Of a stretch of 64,000 bases of DNA, positions 51,507-58,978 are shown piece by piece; position 1 is the first letter of the stretch, and every line of letters begins with the position of its first letter. Below the pieces are notes generated by a model. That model saw only the letters and a program-made list of their open reading frames with translations. It made no database searches and was not told the DNA's origin. The stretch lies in assembly GCA_902791695.1 (NCBI GenBank), contig CADAWR010000004.1, positions 1 through 64,000 of the forward strand, in the 5' to 3' direction. The stretch is from an uncultured Bacteroidota bacterium (lineage in GTDB: Bacteria; Bacteroidota; Bacteroidia; Bacteroidales; P3). A program made the position numbers and the translations under genes.

Positions 51507-51971
51507 ATGCAGATAAATATCAATAGCGGCGATGCTTTCTACAGCGGACACGGTGGCTGCCTGACGCGGTTGGTGGTGCTATCCATAGCCGTGATGGTGG
51601 GCGCGTGGCTGCTGCCCGGCGTCGAGGTGACGTCGTTCTGGGCGGTGCTTATCACGGCAGTGGTGATATCGCTGCTGGACAATCTGGTGCGCCCGATACT
51701 GATAGTGGTTACGCTGCCGGTGACGGTGGTAACCCTCGGGCTGTTCCTTTTCGTCGTCAACGCGATAATCATCCTCATGGCCTCGGGCATAGTCAAGGGC
51801 TTCGACGTGAGCAGTTTCGGCTCGGCACTACTCTTCAGCCTCGTGCTCACAGCAGTGAACTACCTGTTGGAGTTGCCCAACAAATACCTTGGCCGCAAGG
51901 AACTGCACAAACGCAAGGATGACAACCTCGACGACGAAGGTTTTACCCCATATGAAGAAATAAAAGACTAA
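51507..51971 (+). CDS. phage-holin-family-4-like (PF04020-type) membrane protein
   Basis: 154 residues with four hydrophobic segments (LVVLSIAVMVGAWLLPGV, FWAVLITAVVISLLDNLVRPIL, VVTLGLFLFVVNAIIILMASGIV, ALLFSLVLTAVNYLLEL) and a charged C-terminal tail. The 'N(L)VRP(I)L...LP(V)T..T(L)G(L)F(L)(F)..NA' pattern is that of the misnamed holin 4 family, a chromosomal inner-membrane protein of unknown role. No phage genes are near. It starts 3 nt after the YciO-like gene and precedes panC by 5 nt. Confidence 0.85.
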   Translation: MQININSGDAFYSGHGGCLTRLVVLSIAVMVGAWLLPGVEVTSFWAVLITAVVISLLDNLVRPILIVVTLPVTVVTLGLFLFVVNAIIILMASGIVKGFDVSSFGSALLFSLVLTAVNYLLELPNKYLGRKELHKRKDDNLDDEGFTPYEEIKD

Positions 51972-51976
51972 ACAAT

Positions 51977-52879
51977 ATGAAACAGATAGTTAAGGCTGCC
52001 GAGCTTACGGCGGCGGTAGAAGAAGCAAAGAAACAAGGTATTGAGATAGGCCTCGTGCCGACCATGGGTGCCCTGCACGAGGGACACCTGTCGCTCATCG
52101 AGCGCGCCTTGAAGGAAAACGATCTGGTGGTGGTGAGCCTGTTCGTCAACCCCATACAGTTCAACAACAAGGAAGACCTTGAGAAATACCCACGCACCAT
52201 TGATGCCGACCTGAAGCTCATCGAGAGCCTCATAGCACGCACCGACTGCCGTGCCAAGGAGCTGCTGGCTTTCACGCCCACGGTGGAGGAGATGTACCCG
52301 CAGGGCGAGCCCAAGGAGGTGTACCACTTCGGGCCAGTGGAGGAGGTGATGGAGGGGCCGCGCCGTCCGGGCCACTTCAGCGGTGTCGCCGTGGTGGTGC
52401 GCCGTCTGTTCGACCTGGCGCAGCCCAAGCGTGCCTACTTCGGCGAGAAGGACTACCAGCAGATTGCCGTCATCCGCAGCCTGCTGGCACAGATAAAGTA
52501 CCCCATAGAGCTTGTCCCCTGCCCCATCGTGCGCGCCGACGACGGCCTGGCGCTGAGCAGCCGCAACATGCGCCTCTCGCCTGCCGCCCGCCAGATGGCT
52601 CCCGCCATCAACGCCACCCTTGAGCAGGCCGCCGAGATGGCCGAATACGAGGAGGTCGACGACGTGAAGGAGTGGGTGCTCGACACCTTGGCCTCATGGC
52701 ACGAGGTCAACGACTGCCCCGACGGACTCTGCTTCGAGCCCGAATACTTCGAGATTGTCGACGCCATCACCCTCCAGCCCATCGCCGACTGGGATGAGGC
52801 CGGAGAGCTAGGCGCCGTGGGCTGCATCGCTGTCTGGCTCGACGGCGTCCGCCTGATAGATATCGTGAAGTTCCAATAA
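51977..52879 (+). CDS. panC: pantothenate synthetase
   Basis: 300 residues. It joins pantoate and beta-alanine with ATP in pantothenate/CoA synthesis. Motifs: VPTMGALHEGHLSLIERA (HxGH), VVSLFVNPIQFNNKEDLEKYPRT, MEGPRRPGHFSGVAVVV, FGEKDYQQIAVIR, VRADDGLALSSRNMRLSP (KMSKS-equivalent loop). Slightly longer than E. coli PanC because of a short insert. A terminator stem lies 30 nt after the stop. Confidence 0.97.
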   Translation: MKQIVKAAELTAAVEEAKKQGIEIGLVPTMGALHEGHLSLIERALKENDLVVVSLFVNPIQFNNKEDLEKYPRTIDADLKLIESLIARTDCRAKELLAFTPTVEEMYPQGEPKEVYHFGPVEEVMEGPRRPGHFSGVAVVVRRLFDLAQPKRAYFGEKDYQQIAVIRSLLAQIKYPIELVPCPIVRADDGLALSSRNMRLSPAARQMAPAINATLEQAAEMAEYEEVDDVKEWVLDTLASWHEVNDCPDGLCFEPEYFEIVDAITLQPIADWDEAGELGAVGCIAVWLDGVRLIDIVKFQ

Positions 52880-52891
52880 AGAAGAGCCACA

Positions 52892-55309
52892 TCACTTTGC
52901 CAACCTATGAGAAGAAGACCTGCTCTTCTTCTCTTTTTGTTGCATGCCCTCCATCTCGGTGCGGCCAAGGCGCCAAGTGAGGCCGAAGCTGACATACTGA
53001 CTGGTGAGGGTGCTCTCGCTGGTGGATGGGTTATAGGGATTAACGCTCTCGCCGCCGGTGCGGACGGTGCCGAAGAGGTCGTTGACATTAAGGAAGAGTG
53101 ACAGGCGGCGATCGAAGAGGTCTGTGCTCACACCGCAGTCGAAGCTGAAGTAGGGGTCAACCTCGGCCAGCAGGGTTTGTGTGCGGCTGCGGTAGTTGGC
53201 GTTGGCAAAGACCTGAAGCTTATCCCACAGTTTGGCCCAGAAGTTGAGTCGCAGGGAGTAGCAGAGCATCTCGCTTTCTGCCCACTGTCCCGAGCGATAC
53301 TGCACACGATAGTAGTCGTCGAAGAGGTTGGCGTAGAAGCGGATATTCATGAAGTCGGCAGGTCGCAAAGTGGTGTTGAGGCCAAGTCCTCCATTGCGCG
53401 AGGTGCCGATGTTGAAAGGCTGGCTGAAAGCCACGATGCGTCCATAGACATCGCTGTATGCCACGTCTGTGAGGGTGTTGGTCTGGTCGCGCATGGAGTT
53501 GTACCACACGCTGACACCGATGCTGCCGAGGTGGTCGAAATAGCGTTCCCAGCCGAGCTCAAGGTTGTCGGTATAGCCTTTCTTGAGCGTGGGAGTGCCG
53601 GTGGAGTAACTGTCGTAGCCGTAGACGGTGAAACGCGTGAGCTGCGTGGCTGTGGGCGGCATGGCGTAGTGAGTGTAGCTGAAGGTGAAGTTGTGCATGG
53701 ATTCGGTGCTGTACGAGGCGTGGAATGTTGGGCTGAAGGTGAGGTAGTGCTTGCTTACGTCACCGCTGTCGGCCGTAGGGTATCGGAGTCGGTACCAGGC
53801 ATTGTCCATCGAGAGTGAGGCGCCAAGGGTGAAACGGCCAAAATGATGCTCGGCACCGGCATAGAGCGAAAGCTCGTAGGTGCCATTAGTGAAAGAATAG
53901 CTGCGCAGTGAGTCGACGAGACCGCCAAGGGTTTCATCTACGTTTTTCCGCTCCGGTGCAAGACTTGCCATGACACCAAAGTCAACCTCGCCGCGACTGC
54001 TGTAGGGTAACGCAATGTCGGCAGTTATACCGTGCCACTGAGAGGGGTTGATGGTCGAGCGGCGACGGTCGAAGTCAAGGGCGGTGAGGCTGTCGTGGGC
54101 GCGCATGTCGATGGCGAAGGAGCGGTTGCGCGTCAACGTGCCTGTGTAATCGACGAAGAGCATCCCACCAAGTGTGTCGAGCTTTTTCTCCAGCATCACG
54201 CCATAGGCAGCGTCTGCCAGCATACTGCCGTTGCGTTGCGCTTCATTGTAGAAATAGCGTCCTGCTCCGGAGAGAAACTCAGTGCGCTCAGTGCGACAGT
54301 CGAGGCTACTGCTGTCGTGCGTGGCGGTCGTCCACAGCCAGAGGTTGACCAGCGTGTTGCTGTCGATGTTGTAGTCGAGGTCCAGCCCGAAATTGCCGCC
54401 GAGGGTGCGGTTCTTGCTGTGCCCCTTGGTGCTGATAATGGACGAGAGGGTGCTGTCGGGAGCCAGCAGACGACTGTCGCTCTGTTGCTCGCCACTGTAG
54501 CTGTCGTAGTCGCCGCTGACGAAGACGTTGAAGCGAACCTTCTCGTTGCTCCACACATAATCCACCCACGGCCCCACCTGCGGCTTACTGTTGGCGTTGA
54601 TGCCGAGGCAGAGTAGTTCGTTGTGTTTCACCTTGGCGGTGGTTACGATATTAACCACGCAATTCTGTGTGTGGTATTTGGCCGAGGGATGAGCGATGAC
54701 CTCGATACGCTGCAAAGTACCAGCAGGCAACGATTTGAGGTACTGCTTAAGGCTTTCGGCCTTGAGATGCGACGGCTTGTTGTTTATCCATATGGAGACC
54801 TCGGCACCGCCGCGATACTTAATATTACCCTCAGCATCGACCTCAACGCCAGGTGCGTTTTGCAGTGCATCGGTGGCATTGCCGCTCTGCACACTAGGGT
54901 CGTCGCCGACATTGTAGAACACCTTCTCACCGTCGGCAGAATAGAGCGGCCGGCTGGAGGTGACTTGAACCTCCTTCAACATGGTAGCATTGTCTACAAT
55001 TACAATGGTACCAAGGTTAGTGTCTTGAATGATTGCGACATCCTGCCAGTAGGTTTGATGCCCTACGGCGCTGATACGCAAAAGATAATTACCACTGGAT
55101 ACACCAGTCATGGAGAATATCCCGTCAAGGTCACTCGTTGTCCCATAGGCGAACGAACTATCTGCGGCTTTGAAAAGCACGCAATTAGTGAAAGGAAGCG
55201 TCTGATACTTACTGTCAACAAGGCTTCCTTGCAACGAAAATGTGGTTTGTGCCATTGAGGCACCGGCAACACCAATCAACAGCATTGCCAAAATAAATCT
55301 TTTCAGCAT
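52892..55309 (-). CDS. TonB-receptor-like outer-membrane beta-barrel protein
   Basis: 805 residues from ATG 55309 (MLKRFILAMLLIGVAGASMAQ, signal peptide); the longer frame to 55351 is rejected because it adds a non-signal stretch. A carboxypeptidase-regulatory-like domain (~22-110, FSLQGSLVDSKYQTLPFTNCVLF ... LRISAVGHQTYWQDV) is followed by a plug-like domain (SGNATDALQNAPGVEVDAEGNIKYRGGAEVSIWINNKP ... IEVIAHPSAKY) and a barrel of the 'outer membrane beta-barrel 3' type. No TonB box is evident. It probably takes up an unknown ligand, or is a structural porin. It faces panC tail-to-tail. Confidence 0.88.
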   Translation of the reverse strand: MLKRFILAMLLIGVAGASMAQTTFSLQGSLVDSKYQTLPFTNCVLFKAADSSFAYGTTSDLDGIFSMTGVSSGNYLLRISAVGHQTYWQDVAIIQDTNLGTIVIVDNATMLKEVQVTSSRPLYSADGEKVFYNVGDDPSVQSGNATDALQNAPGVEVDAEGNIKYRGGAEVSIWINNKPSHLKAESLKQYLKSLPAGTLQRIEVIAHPSAKYHTQNCVVNIVTTAKVKHNELLCLGINANSKPQVGPWVDYVWSNEKVRFNVFVSGDYDSYSGEQQSDSRLLAPDSTLSSIISTKGHSKNRTLGGNFGLDLDYNIDSNTLVNLWLWTTATHDSSSLDCRTERTEFLSGAGRYFYNEAQRNGSMLADAAYGVMLEKKLDTLGGMLFVDYTGTLTRNRSFAIDMRAHDSLTALDFDRRRSTINPSQWHGITADIALPYSSRGEVDFGVMASLAPERKNVDETLGGLVDSLRSYSFTNGTYELSLYAGAEHHFGRFTLGASLSMDNAWYRLRYPTADSGDVSKHYLTFSPTFHASYSTESMHNFTFSYTHYAMPPTATQLTRFTVYGYDSYSTGTPTLKKGYTDNLELGWERYFDHLGSIGVSVWYNSMRDQTNTLTDVAYSDVYGRIVAFSQPFNIGTSRNGGLGLNTTLRPADFMNIRFYANLFDDYYRVQYRSGQWAESEMLCYSLRLNFWAKLWDKLQVFANANYRSRTQTLLAEVDPYFSFDCGVSTDLFDRRLSLFLNVNDLFGTVRTGGESVNPYNPSTSESTLTSQYVSFGLTWRLGRTEMEGMQQKEKKSRSSSHRLAK
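52910..52938 (+). terminator. terminator after panC, inside the 3' end of the convergent barrel gene
   Basis: AGAAGAAGA (52910-52918), CCTGC loop, TCTTCTTCT (52924-52932), then CTTTTT: a 9-bp perfect stem and T-tract. The same bases encode the Lys/Ser-rich tail of the minus-strand gene. Confidence 0.7.
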
Positions 55310-55373
55310 ATAAAACAAATGTTGAATATGAAACAATAAGGAGTACCCCACTCAAGGGTCTCCAACCAACGAC

Positions 55374-55401
55374 CTAAAAGAGCCCTGCATCAGGGAGCTC
55401 T
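55374..55401 (-). terminator. probable terminator after aroQ
   Basis: On the minus strand AGAG-CT-CCCTG-ATG-CAGGG-CTCT (2-nt bulge) followed by TTTT. It lies about 47 nt downstream of the aroQ stop and upstream of the barrel gene. Confidence 0.5.
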
Positions 55402-55447
55402 CAATACTTCGTGGAACGTTATTGCCTCGTTATTCAACATGTCTCTT

Positions 55448-55864
55448 TTATATTAAGGAGCGTAAAGCCATTTCGTAGCCCAGCAAGCCCAAGCCGCAGA
55501 TCATGCCGCGGCAGGCGCTCGTGATGAGCGAGTGGTGGCGGTATTCTTCGCGGGCAAAGATATTGCTCAAGTGCACCTCTACCTTGGGGGCCGGCACCGC
55601 CAGTAAGGCGTCACGCAACGCCACGGAGCTGTGGCTGTAGCCGCCGAGATTAACTATCAGACCGTCATAGCGGAAACCTACCTGCTGGATACGGTTGATG
55701 AGCTCGCCTTCGACATTGCTCTGGTAGTAGGAAATCTCCACGTCGGGGAACTGCTTGCGCAGGCTGGCGAGATACTCATCCATGGTGGTGGCGCCGTACA
55801 CCTCCGGCTCACGGATTCCCGTGAGGTTGAGGTTGGGGCCGTTGATTATCTCTATGTGTTTCAT
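55448..55864 (-). CDS. aroQ: 3-dehydroquinate dehydratase, type II
   Basis: 138 residues. Third step of the shikimate pathway. NGPNLNLTGIREPEVYG (with catalytic Tyr/Arg loop), YYQSNVEGELINRIQ, IVNLGGYSHSSVALRDALLAV and VEVHLSNIFAREEYRHHSLIT are intact. Type II dodecameric fold, normal length. It overlaps the upstream zinc peptidase gene by 4 bp. Confidence 0.96.
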   Translation of the reverse strand: MKHIEIINGPNLNLTGIREPEVYGATTMDEYLASLRKQFPDVEISYYQSNVEGELINRIQQVGFRYDGLIVNLGGYSHSSVALRDALLAVPAPKVEVHLSNIFAREEYRHHSLITSACRGMICGLGLLGYEMALRSLI

Positions 55865-56583
55865 CTCCTGTCAAGGTAAATCATTATGTAATAGGCCAAC
55901 GTGGCCAACGATGTAACAGCGGCCATAACATAGGTGTAGGCTGCCGCACGCAAGGCGCTCTCGGCGTACTGGTGGGTGGCAGCTGTGGTTATGTCGTGCT
56001 GGCGTATCCACTGCAACGCACGATTGGAGGCATTTATCTCGACCGGCAGCGTAACGACGGAGAAGAGTGTTGTCAACGCAAACAGCACTATGCCGATGAG
56101 CAGCAGCGAGGGGAATACTTTGATGAGCAACAGGCCTGCAAGAATCACCCAAGAGACCCAACGGCCGGCGAAGCTTACTATGGGAACCAGCGCGGAACGT
56201 AGGCCGAGAGGTGCATAGCCGACGGCGTGTTGCACAGCATGTCCGCACTCGTGGGCAGCGACGGCGGCAGCAGCCACCGAGATGCCGTTGTAGACATCTG
56301 GGCTGAGGTTTAGCGTGCGGTTGGTGGGATTGTAGTGGTCAGTAAGTGTACCCTTGACCATCTGCACCTGCACATTATGGATGTCATGGTCGCGCAGCAT
56401 GCGCTCCGCCACTTCGCGACCGGTGAGGCCGCCTTCGGTGCGGATATGAGAGTATTTCTTGAACTTGCGTTCCACGTTCTTGCTCACCACCATCGAGACG
56501 ATGGTGAGGACAATAAATACGACCCACATTAGCGTGGAGCCCGCCGCAGGGGCTGTTGCTTCTAACAGTATCATACTAGGCAT
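55861..56583 (-). CDS. membrane zinc metallopeptidase (PF04298-type)
   Basis: 240 residues. Transmembrane segment near the N-terminus (LMWVVFIVLTIVSMVVS), the motif VAAAAVAAHECGHAVQHAVGYAPLGLRSALVP (HExxH zinc site), and three further hydrophobic segments ending at YVMAAVTSLATLAYYIMIYL. It matches the 'putative neutral zinc metallopeptidase' family found beside varied housekeeping genes. Substrates are not known. A role in envelope protein turnover is inferred from the membrane location. Confidence 0.9.
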   Translation of the reverse strand: MPSMILLEATAPAAGSTLMWVVFIVLTIVSMVVSKNVERKFKKYSHIRTEGGLTGREVAERMLRDHDIHNVQVQMVKGTLTDHYNPTNRTLNLSPDVYNGISVAAAAVAAHECGHAVQHAVGYAPLGLRSALVPIVSFAGRWVSWVILAGLLLIKVFPSLLLIGIVLFALTTLFSVVTLPVEINASNRALQWIRQHDITTAATHQYAESALRAAAYTYVMAAVTSLATLAYYIMIYLDRR

Positions 56584-56634
56584 ATCAATTATTATCTATA
56601 ATATTAACGCATAGCCGTGTTTTTTATTGTATAC

Positions 56635-56668
56635 AAAAAAGAAGGCCGCCTTTATCTGGCGACCTTCC
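56635..56668 (-). terminator. gdhA terminator
   Basis: Minus strand GAAGGTCGCC, AGATAAA loop, GGCGGCCTTC (56641-56667, one G-T pair) followed by TTTTTT (56640-56635). It begins 29 nt after the gdhA stop. Confidence 0.85.
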
Positions 56669-56696
56669 GTATGTTGGATATAAGTCTAATCGACGA

Positions 56697-58040
56697 TTAG
56701 ATGATACCCTGAGCAACCATAGCTTTGGCAACACGCATAAAGCCGGCGATGTTGGCACCCTTAACATAGTTGATGGTACCGTCTTTCTCCTTGCCGTGCT
56801 CAACGCACATGTCATAGATGTTGTTCATGATGGTGTGGAGGTTCTTGTCAACCTCTTCGGCAGTCCAGTTGCGGTGCTCAGCATTCTGGCAGATTTCGAG
56901 GCCAGAGGTAGCAACACCACCGGCGTTGACGGCCTTACCAGGACCGAAGGGCAGTTTGGCCTTCTGGAAGGCGGCAATGGCGGCAGGCTGGCAACCCATG
57001 TTGGAAACCTCGGCAACATACTTCACGCCGTTCTTGATAAGGGTCTTGGCATCCTTCTCATCGAGCTCGTTCTGGAAGGCGCAAGGCATGGCAATGTCGC
57101 ACTTCACAACCCAACTCTTCTTACCGGCAGTGAATTTGCAGAGTTTCGGGAACTTCTTGGCCATATCCTCAACTTTGTTGCGGTTGCTGGCGCGCATGTC
57201 GAGCATATAGTCGATCATCTTCTTGTTGATACCGTCGGGAATCTCGCAAACGCCGTCGGGACCGCTGATGGCGACAACCTTGGCACCGAGCTCAACAGCC
57301 TTGGTGGCAGCACCCCATGCAACATTACCGAAGCCCGAGAGAGCAATCTTCTTGCCCTTCATGGTGTCCTTCTGCTGCTTGACCATGCGCTCAACATAGT
57401 AGATGGCGCCGAAGCCGGTAGCCTCGGGACGGATGAGGGAACCACCCCAACCGTAGCTCTTGCCGGTCAGAGCACCAGTGCTGTGCTCGCGAGCCAGTTT
57501 CTTGTAGGCACCATAGAGGTAGCCGATCTCACGACCGCCGACACCCACGTCACCAGCGGGGCTGTCCTGATCGGGACCGATGTTGCGCCACAGTTCATAC
57601 ATGAAGGCCTGGCAGAAACGCATGATTTCGGCATCGCTCTTTCCAACGGGGTCGAAATCGGAGCCACCCTTACCACCGCCGAGAGGCAGCATGGTGAGGC
57701 TGTTCTTGAAGATCTGCTCGAAGCCGAGGAACTTCAGCATGGAGACGTTCACAGCCTTATGGAAACGGAGACCGCCTTTGTAAGCACCGAGGGCAGCGTT
57801 GAACTGCACGCGATAGCCGAGGTTGGTCTGCACTTTACCCTTATCATCGACCCAAGTCACACGGAAAGTGAAGATACGGTCGGGCTCAACGATGCGCTCA
57901 ACAATCTTGTTGGCCTCGAACTCAGGATGTTTGTTGTACTCCTCTTCGATGGTTTCAAGAACCTCGCGGACAGCCTGCAAGTACTCGTTTTCGCCGGGAT
58001 GTTTGGCCTCCAGGTTGGCCATAATTTCGTTTACTTTCAT
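56697..58040 (-). CDS. gdhA: glutamate dehydrogenase (NADP-type)
   Basis: 447 residues. It interconverts 2-oxoglutarate plus ammonia and glutamate; with glnA it gives both ammonia-assimilation routes in the window. Hexameric GDH signatures: GGLRFHKAVNVSMLKFLGFEQIFKN, the catalytic-Lys motif LPLGGGKGGSDFDP, PAGDVGVGGREIGYLYGAYK, GFGNVAWGAA nucleotide fold, and ANIAGFMRVAKAM at the end. Single-gene unit with a strong promoter and terminator. Codon use is highly biased, as expected for an abundant protein. Confidence 0.97.
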   Translation of the reverse strand: MKVNEIMANLEAKHPGENEYLQAVREVLETIEEEYNKHPEFEANKIVERIVEPDRIFTFRVTWVDDKGKVQTNLGYRVQFNAALGAYKGGLRFHKAVNVSMLKFLGFEQIFKNSLTMLPLGGGKGGSDFDPVGKSDAEIMRFCQAFMYELWRNIGPDQDSPAGDVGVGGREIGYLYGAYKKLAREHSTGALTGKSYGWGGSLIRPEATGFGAIYYVERMVKQQKDTMKGKKIALSGFGNVAWGAATKAVELGAKVVAISGPDGVCEIPDGINKKMIDYMLDMRASNRNKVEDMAKKFPKLCKFTAGKKSWVVKCDIAMPCAFQNELDEKDAKTLIKNGVKYVAEVSNMGCQPAAIAAFQKAKLPFGPGKAVNAGGVATSGLEICQNAEHRNWTAEEVDKNLHTIMNNIYDMCVEHGKEKDGTINYVKGANIAGFMRVAKAMVAQGII

Positions 58041-58085
58041 GATATTTAATAAATTAGGTTAAACTTTAATTGTTTTTCAGTTCAG

Positions 58086-58115
58086 CAAATGTACATCTTT
58101 TTTCCGATTGTACAA
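58086..58115 (-). promoter_or_regulatory. gdhA promoter
   Basis: Minus-strand TTG (58113-58115) and TACATTTG (58086-58093), 19-nt spacing: an excellent match to the -33/-7 consensus. The leader is about 40 nt. Confidence 0.8.
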
Positions 58116-58139
58116 AATATTTTTATAATTTCTTAATTT

Positions 58140-58952
58140 TTAACAGACATAGCAGCTATCCACAAAGTTGGCAAGACGTGGTTTAAGGTACTCGCGGTCC
58201 TCCATAAAGGCCATGTGTGCCACATCCTCAAGCAGCAGTATCTCGGGACGACGTGCCATCATGGCGCCGCCGATGGCAAGCTCTAACGGGATACGCGGGT
58301 CATTCTTGCCATAGATGAAGAGGGTCGGCATGTCGAGCGATGCAAGGGTCTGCACTCGCGAAGGACGCTGCGACATACCGCGCTGGGCTGCAATGATGGA
58401 GGCTGCCGTCGTAGACAAGCACTGCTCCTGCAGGTCTTTGATATCTTTCGAGAGAGCCGCACGGCGACTATCGTCGAACAGTGGCGGAACAAATCCCACG
58501 ATATAAGAGGCGCGGTTTGCCTGCACTTGGCGGCAGACCTCCTCACGATAGCGGCGGTGCTCCTCGCTGTCAGCCATAGCATGTGAGTTCACTAATCCTA
58601 GCCCCTTCAGCACATAAGGATATTTCTCTGCAAAAGCCATAGCCACATAGCCTCCCATTGAATGCCCCACCATCACGCATTGGTCTACACCGGCCTCGTT
58701 CAGCACTGCTTTGACAGTCTTAGCCATGAAGTCCATGGTATGCACGTCGCAGAAGTTCTCAGTAAGACCATGACCCGGCAGGTCTACAGTGATGACGCGG
58801 AAGTGGTTCATGTAGCTCAGCACATAGGAACTCCACACGTCGAGATTTTGCAGGAAACCATGCAGCAGTACGAGTGTGCGGGTATTCTCGCGACCTTCGT
58901 CGCGGTAATGTACTGTTCTTCCTTCAACGTTTATTATGCGGTGCTGTTCCAT
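58140..58952 (-). CDS. alpha/beta-fold hydrolase
   Basis: 270 residues. Oxyanion motif VLLHGFLQNLDVW, nucleophile elbow VMVGHSMGGYVAMAFAEKYP (Ser), a lid region, then acid and His in IYGKNDPRIPLE and LLLEDVAHMAFMEDREY. No signal peptide. Similar to many uncharacterised esterase/lactonase-like hydrolases; the substrate is not predictable. It lies 26 nt downstream of the OmpA/TPR gene. Confidence 0.88.
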   Translation of the reverse strand: MEQHRIINVEGRTVHYRDEGRENTRTLVLLHGFLQNLDVWSSYVLSYMNHFRVITVDLPGHGLTENFCDVHTMDFMAKTVKAVLNEAGVDQCVMVGHSMGGYVAMAFAEKYPYVLKGLGLVNSHAMADSEEHRRYREEVCRQVQANRASYIVGFVPPLFDDSRRAALSKDIKDLQEQCLSTTAASIIAAQRGMSQRPSRVQTLASLDMPTLFIYGKNDPRIPLELAIGGAMMARRPEILLLEDVAHMAFMEDREYLKPRLANFVDSCYVC

Positions 58953-58978
58953 ATATGGATTGTGATTATTGTTAACTG

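Noticed and set aside
51507..51971. Prophage remnant suggested by a holin-like protein
   Set aside because: The protein belongs to a chromosomal membrane family misnamed holin, lies in an operon with panC, and no phage genes are around.
56796..58049. 417-residue plus-strand frame opposite gdhA
   Set aside because: Antisense shadow of a strongly biased, highly expressed gene; gdhA matches its family over the full length.
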